Positions 39,272 through 40,926 of a stretch of DNA of 40,926 nucleotides are shown here, in pieces. Below the pieces are notes generated by a model. That model was not told the DNA's origin and searched no databases. It worked only from the letters and a program-made list of their open reading frames with translations. Both the position numbers and the translations under genes were made by a program. Location of the stretch: assembly GCA_043775075.1 (NCBI GenBank), contig JAYVSS010000224.1, positions 1-40,926 of the forward strand, in the 5' to 3' direction. Every line of letters starts with the position of its first letter. Position 1 is the stretch's first letter. This DNA is from JANLQX01 sp043775075 (GTDB lineage: Bacteria > Actinomycetota > Acidimicrobiia > Acidimicrobiales > JANYDT01).

Positions 39272-39979
39272 ATGGTCACGGTCTGCTGGTCGGTCAAAGG
39301 GGGAAGTGGGGTATCGGTCACGAGCACCGCTCTGGCATTGCTCACAGCGCGGCGCTCCGAAGAGCCGGTCCTCCTTGTCGATCTCACCGGCGGGGCCGCA
39401 CTGGTACTCGGCTGCTTGGCGGCCAGCGAGGTATCAGGGGTCCACGATTGGCTCGCTGCGGACGAGTCCGTAGCATCGTCGCTGATTCATCAGCTCGTGG
39501 TGGGGGGAGAAACCGGGGTACACGTCCTTCCTGTCGGCCGCGCCCTGTGCCACACTCCGGCTCCGGCTCGCGTAGCCGAACTCGCTACCTGGCTGGGCGA
39601 GTGGCCCGGTCATGTCGTGGTCGATCTCGGCACCAACACCGCGGTGCGTGGTGCCCTCCTGTCGAGTGCCGATCTTTCGGTCCTGGTGCTACGCCTTTGT
39701 TACCTGGCCGGTCGCGCTGCGGTGGCGGCCGAGCGCGCCGATGCGCTTGTCATCGTTGAGGAGCCCGACCGCACGCTGACGTGTCGCGACCTGGTTCGTG
39801 CGCTCGATGTCTCGGTGGTGGCTCGGGTGCCATGGAATGCAGCGATCGCCAAATCCGTCGATGCCGCATCACTGGCGCATCGGATGCCCCGGGTGCTCGC
39901 TCGGTCGCTGCGACCGTTGCTCCGTCCGCTCGTCCACTCGAGCTCAATCACTCGCCATCGTCCACTGAAGGTGGCGTGA
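39272..39979 (+). CDS. TadZ/CpaE-like MinD-family protein with degenerate P-loop
   Basis: A 235-residue member of the MinD/ParA family, probably the TadZ-type localisation factor of a Tad/Flp pilus or secretion system. The deviant Walker A is KGGSGVSVTS at 9-18: the signature lysine (Lys9) is present but the canonical Gly-Lys-Thr lysine is replaced by Val14, so ATP hydrolysis is doubtful. VLLVDLTGG and HVVVDLGTN correspond to the Walker A' and B strands. GGAGAGG-like sequence (GGGAGAGG) about 8 nt before the ATG fixes the start. It overlaps the CpaF/TadA gene by one base, as in Tad operons. Confidence 0.78.
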   Translation: MVTVCWSVKGGSGVSVTSTALALLTARRSEEPVLLVDLTGGAALVLGCLAASEVSGVHDWLAADESVASSLIHQLVVGGETGVHVLPVGRALCHTPAPARVAELATWLGEWPGHVVVDLGTNTAVRGALLSSADLSVLVLRLCYLAGRAAVAAERADALVIVEEPDRTLTCRDLVRALDVSVVARVPWNAAIAKSVDAASLAHRMPRVLARSLRPLLRPLVHSSSITRHRPLKVA

Positions 39980-40926
39980 TGACGCTGATGCACGCCGCCG
40001 CGCCAGCGGTCACGTCGAGACACGTCCTCGATGAATTGGCCAGGCGAGGCGTCCTCCGGTCCGGTGCTGATCCAACCGCCCCACCGAGCCGAGACATCGT
40101 TTCCACGGTGGCCAGCGGACTTCTCGCCGAGCGGTCACCCCTTCTGCCCAGGTCGGATGTCGATCAACTGGTCGCCGAACTGGTCGCCGACATCTCCGGA
40201 TTCGGCGCGCTTGAGGTCCTCCTCCGAGACCCGGAGATCACCGAAATTATGGTGAACGGTCCTGGATCAGTCTGGATTGAACGTTGTGGCGTCCTCATCC
40301 GCTCGCCCGTTTCGCTGTCGGCCGAAGCACTCCAACGAGCGATTGATCGCATGTTGCTACCGCTCGGCCTGCGCCTCGATCGCCTCAGCCCCATGGTCGA
40401 CGCCCGCCTTTCGGACGGTTCGCGCGTCCATGCCGTCCTGCCGCCGCTCGCCGTCGATGGGCCTTACCTCACCATCCGTCGTTTCCGCTCCCTTCCGCTC
40501 ACCTTGTCCGATTTGGCGTCGCCACCCATCGAGGAACTCCTGGTAGCCGCGGTGACGGAGCGTTCGTCGGTCCTGGTCTTTGGGCCAACGGGTTCGGGTA
40601 AGACCACGCTCTTGAACGCACTGGCGGCGTCTATCCCGGCAGATGAGCGGTTGATATCGATTGAAGACACGGCGGAACTTCGCCTGCCCGGCGAGCACGT
40701 TGTCCGCCTCGAGTGTCGTCCGGCGACGGCGGAAGGCCACGGGGCGGTGGACCTCCGGGCTCTGGTGCGGACCGCATTGCGGATGCGACCCGATCGGCTC
40801 ATCGTCGGCGAGGTCCGGGGTCCCGAGGCGTTCGACCTCGTACAGGCGCTTCTCACCGGCCACCGTGGCGGCCTTGCCACGATTCACGCCCGCGGGGCCG
40901 TCGACGCGCTTCGTCGCCTGGAAACG
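39979..40926 (+). CDS. cpaF: CpaF/TadA-type secretion ATPase (3' end outside the window)
   Basis: Hexameric ATPase driving assembly of Flp/Tad pili or type II-like secretion; 316 codons are visible with no stop before the window end. The N-terminal domain has DISGFGALEVLLRDPEITEIMVNG cut across residues 71-94, the CpaF hallmark. The ATPase domain shows Walker A GPTGSGKTT at 202-210, the Asp box around ISIEDTAEL, Walker B LIVGEVRG at 274-281 and the His box GHRGGLATIHA at 294-304. ATG at 39979 overlaps the upstream stop (TGATG); an adjacent GTG at 39976 is equally possible. Further tad genes should follow. Confidence 0.95.
   Translation, partial: MTLMHAAAPAVTSRHVLDELARRGVLRSGADPTAPPSRDIVSTVASGLLAERSPLLPRSDVDQLVAELVADISGFGALEVLLRDPEITEIMVNGPGSVWIERCGVLIRSPVSLSAEALQRAIDRMLLPLGLRLDRLSPMVDARLSDGSRVHAVLPPLAVDGPYLTIRRFRSLPLTLSDLASPPIEELLVAAVTERSSVLVFGPTGSGKTTLLNALAASIPADERLISIEDTAELRLPGEHVVRLECRPATAEGHGAVDLRALVRTALRMRPDRLIVGEVRGPEAFDLVQALLTGHRGGLATIHARGAVDALRRLET

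Noticed and set aside
1..40926. Selenoprotein genes with in-frame UGA in this window
   Set aside because: Despite the tRNA-Sec, all recognised genes end in the expected place for their family; none continues in frame past a TGA with conserved sequence.
1..40926. CRISPR array, insertion sequence, prophage or rRNA
   Set aside because: No regularly spaced repeats, transposase, integrase or ribosomal RNA sequence was seen; the repeats found are short and local.

Overview
The window is one stretch of GC-rich chromosomal DNA, about 41 kb, densely packed with genes. It most likely comes from an actinobacterium, possibly class Acidimicrobiia; that class is an inference. Evidence for Actinobacteria: an orphan GlnR-type regulator next to a GlnA2-type glutamine synthetase, glutamine-dependent NadE of the two-domain kind, a ferrochelatase with a cysteine-rich C-terminus, DrrAB-type ABC genes with MarR/PadR regulators, many GTG starts and GTGA/ATGA overlaps. 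Several start codons sit 7 nt behind a TANNNT hexamer, the arrangement expected for leaderless mRNAs. I see no insertion sequence, phage gene, rRNA or CRISPR array.

Layout. 1-3905: an ABC ATPase and FtsX-like permease pair. 3919-5735: divergent mrp and an A-type Fe-S carrier (Fe-S assembly). 5825-8807: SDR, RidA, a 52-residue membrane peptide and a large GT-C-like membrane protein. 8820-11661 (minus): DUF2064 transferase, extended-SDR epimerase with a metal-site-like insertion, DoxX-like membrane protein. 11765-14143: an AhpD-like protein translationally coupled to a radical SAM enzyme, then a SAM methyltransferase. 14153-19574: a nitrogen island (glnA2-glnR, divergent glnII, convergent nadE). 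19666-22468: coproporphyrin ferrochelatase, a coupled unknown protein and a sigma-70 factor. 22655-25786: MarR regulator, DrrAB-type exporter, PadR regulator. 25866-28353: modABC molybdate uptake, all GTGA-coupled. 28442-36267: a sulfatase/dehalogenase region with a type III alkylsulfatase-like enzyme facing a minus-strand group of five genes (type I arylsulfatase, haloalkane dehalogenase, a shrunken metallo-beta-lactamase, SRPBCC protein, second type I sulfatase), the last four joined by ATGA overlaps, with a divergent TetR regulator and a 20-bp palindrome between. 36444-38495: divergent XRE regulator and fatty-acid desaturase. 38496-39271: mostly non-coding, with a PAS-sensor relic and a tRNA for selenocysteine (UCA). 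39272-40926: start of a Tad/Flp pilus locus (TadZ-like protein and CpaF/TadA ATPase, cut by the window end).

Themes. The glutamine genes form a unit: GlnR probably controls two unlike glutamine synthetases, and glutamine-dependent NadE follows. Molybdate uptake and tRNA-Sec in one genome fit a molybdenum/selenium enzyme such as formate dehydrogenase encoded elsewhere (inference). The sulfatase-dehalogenase operon is the best candidate for an undescribed system: it looks like a regulated pathway for a sulfated and possibly halogenated organic compound, with one member in the middle of being lost yet still translationally coupled.
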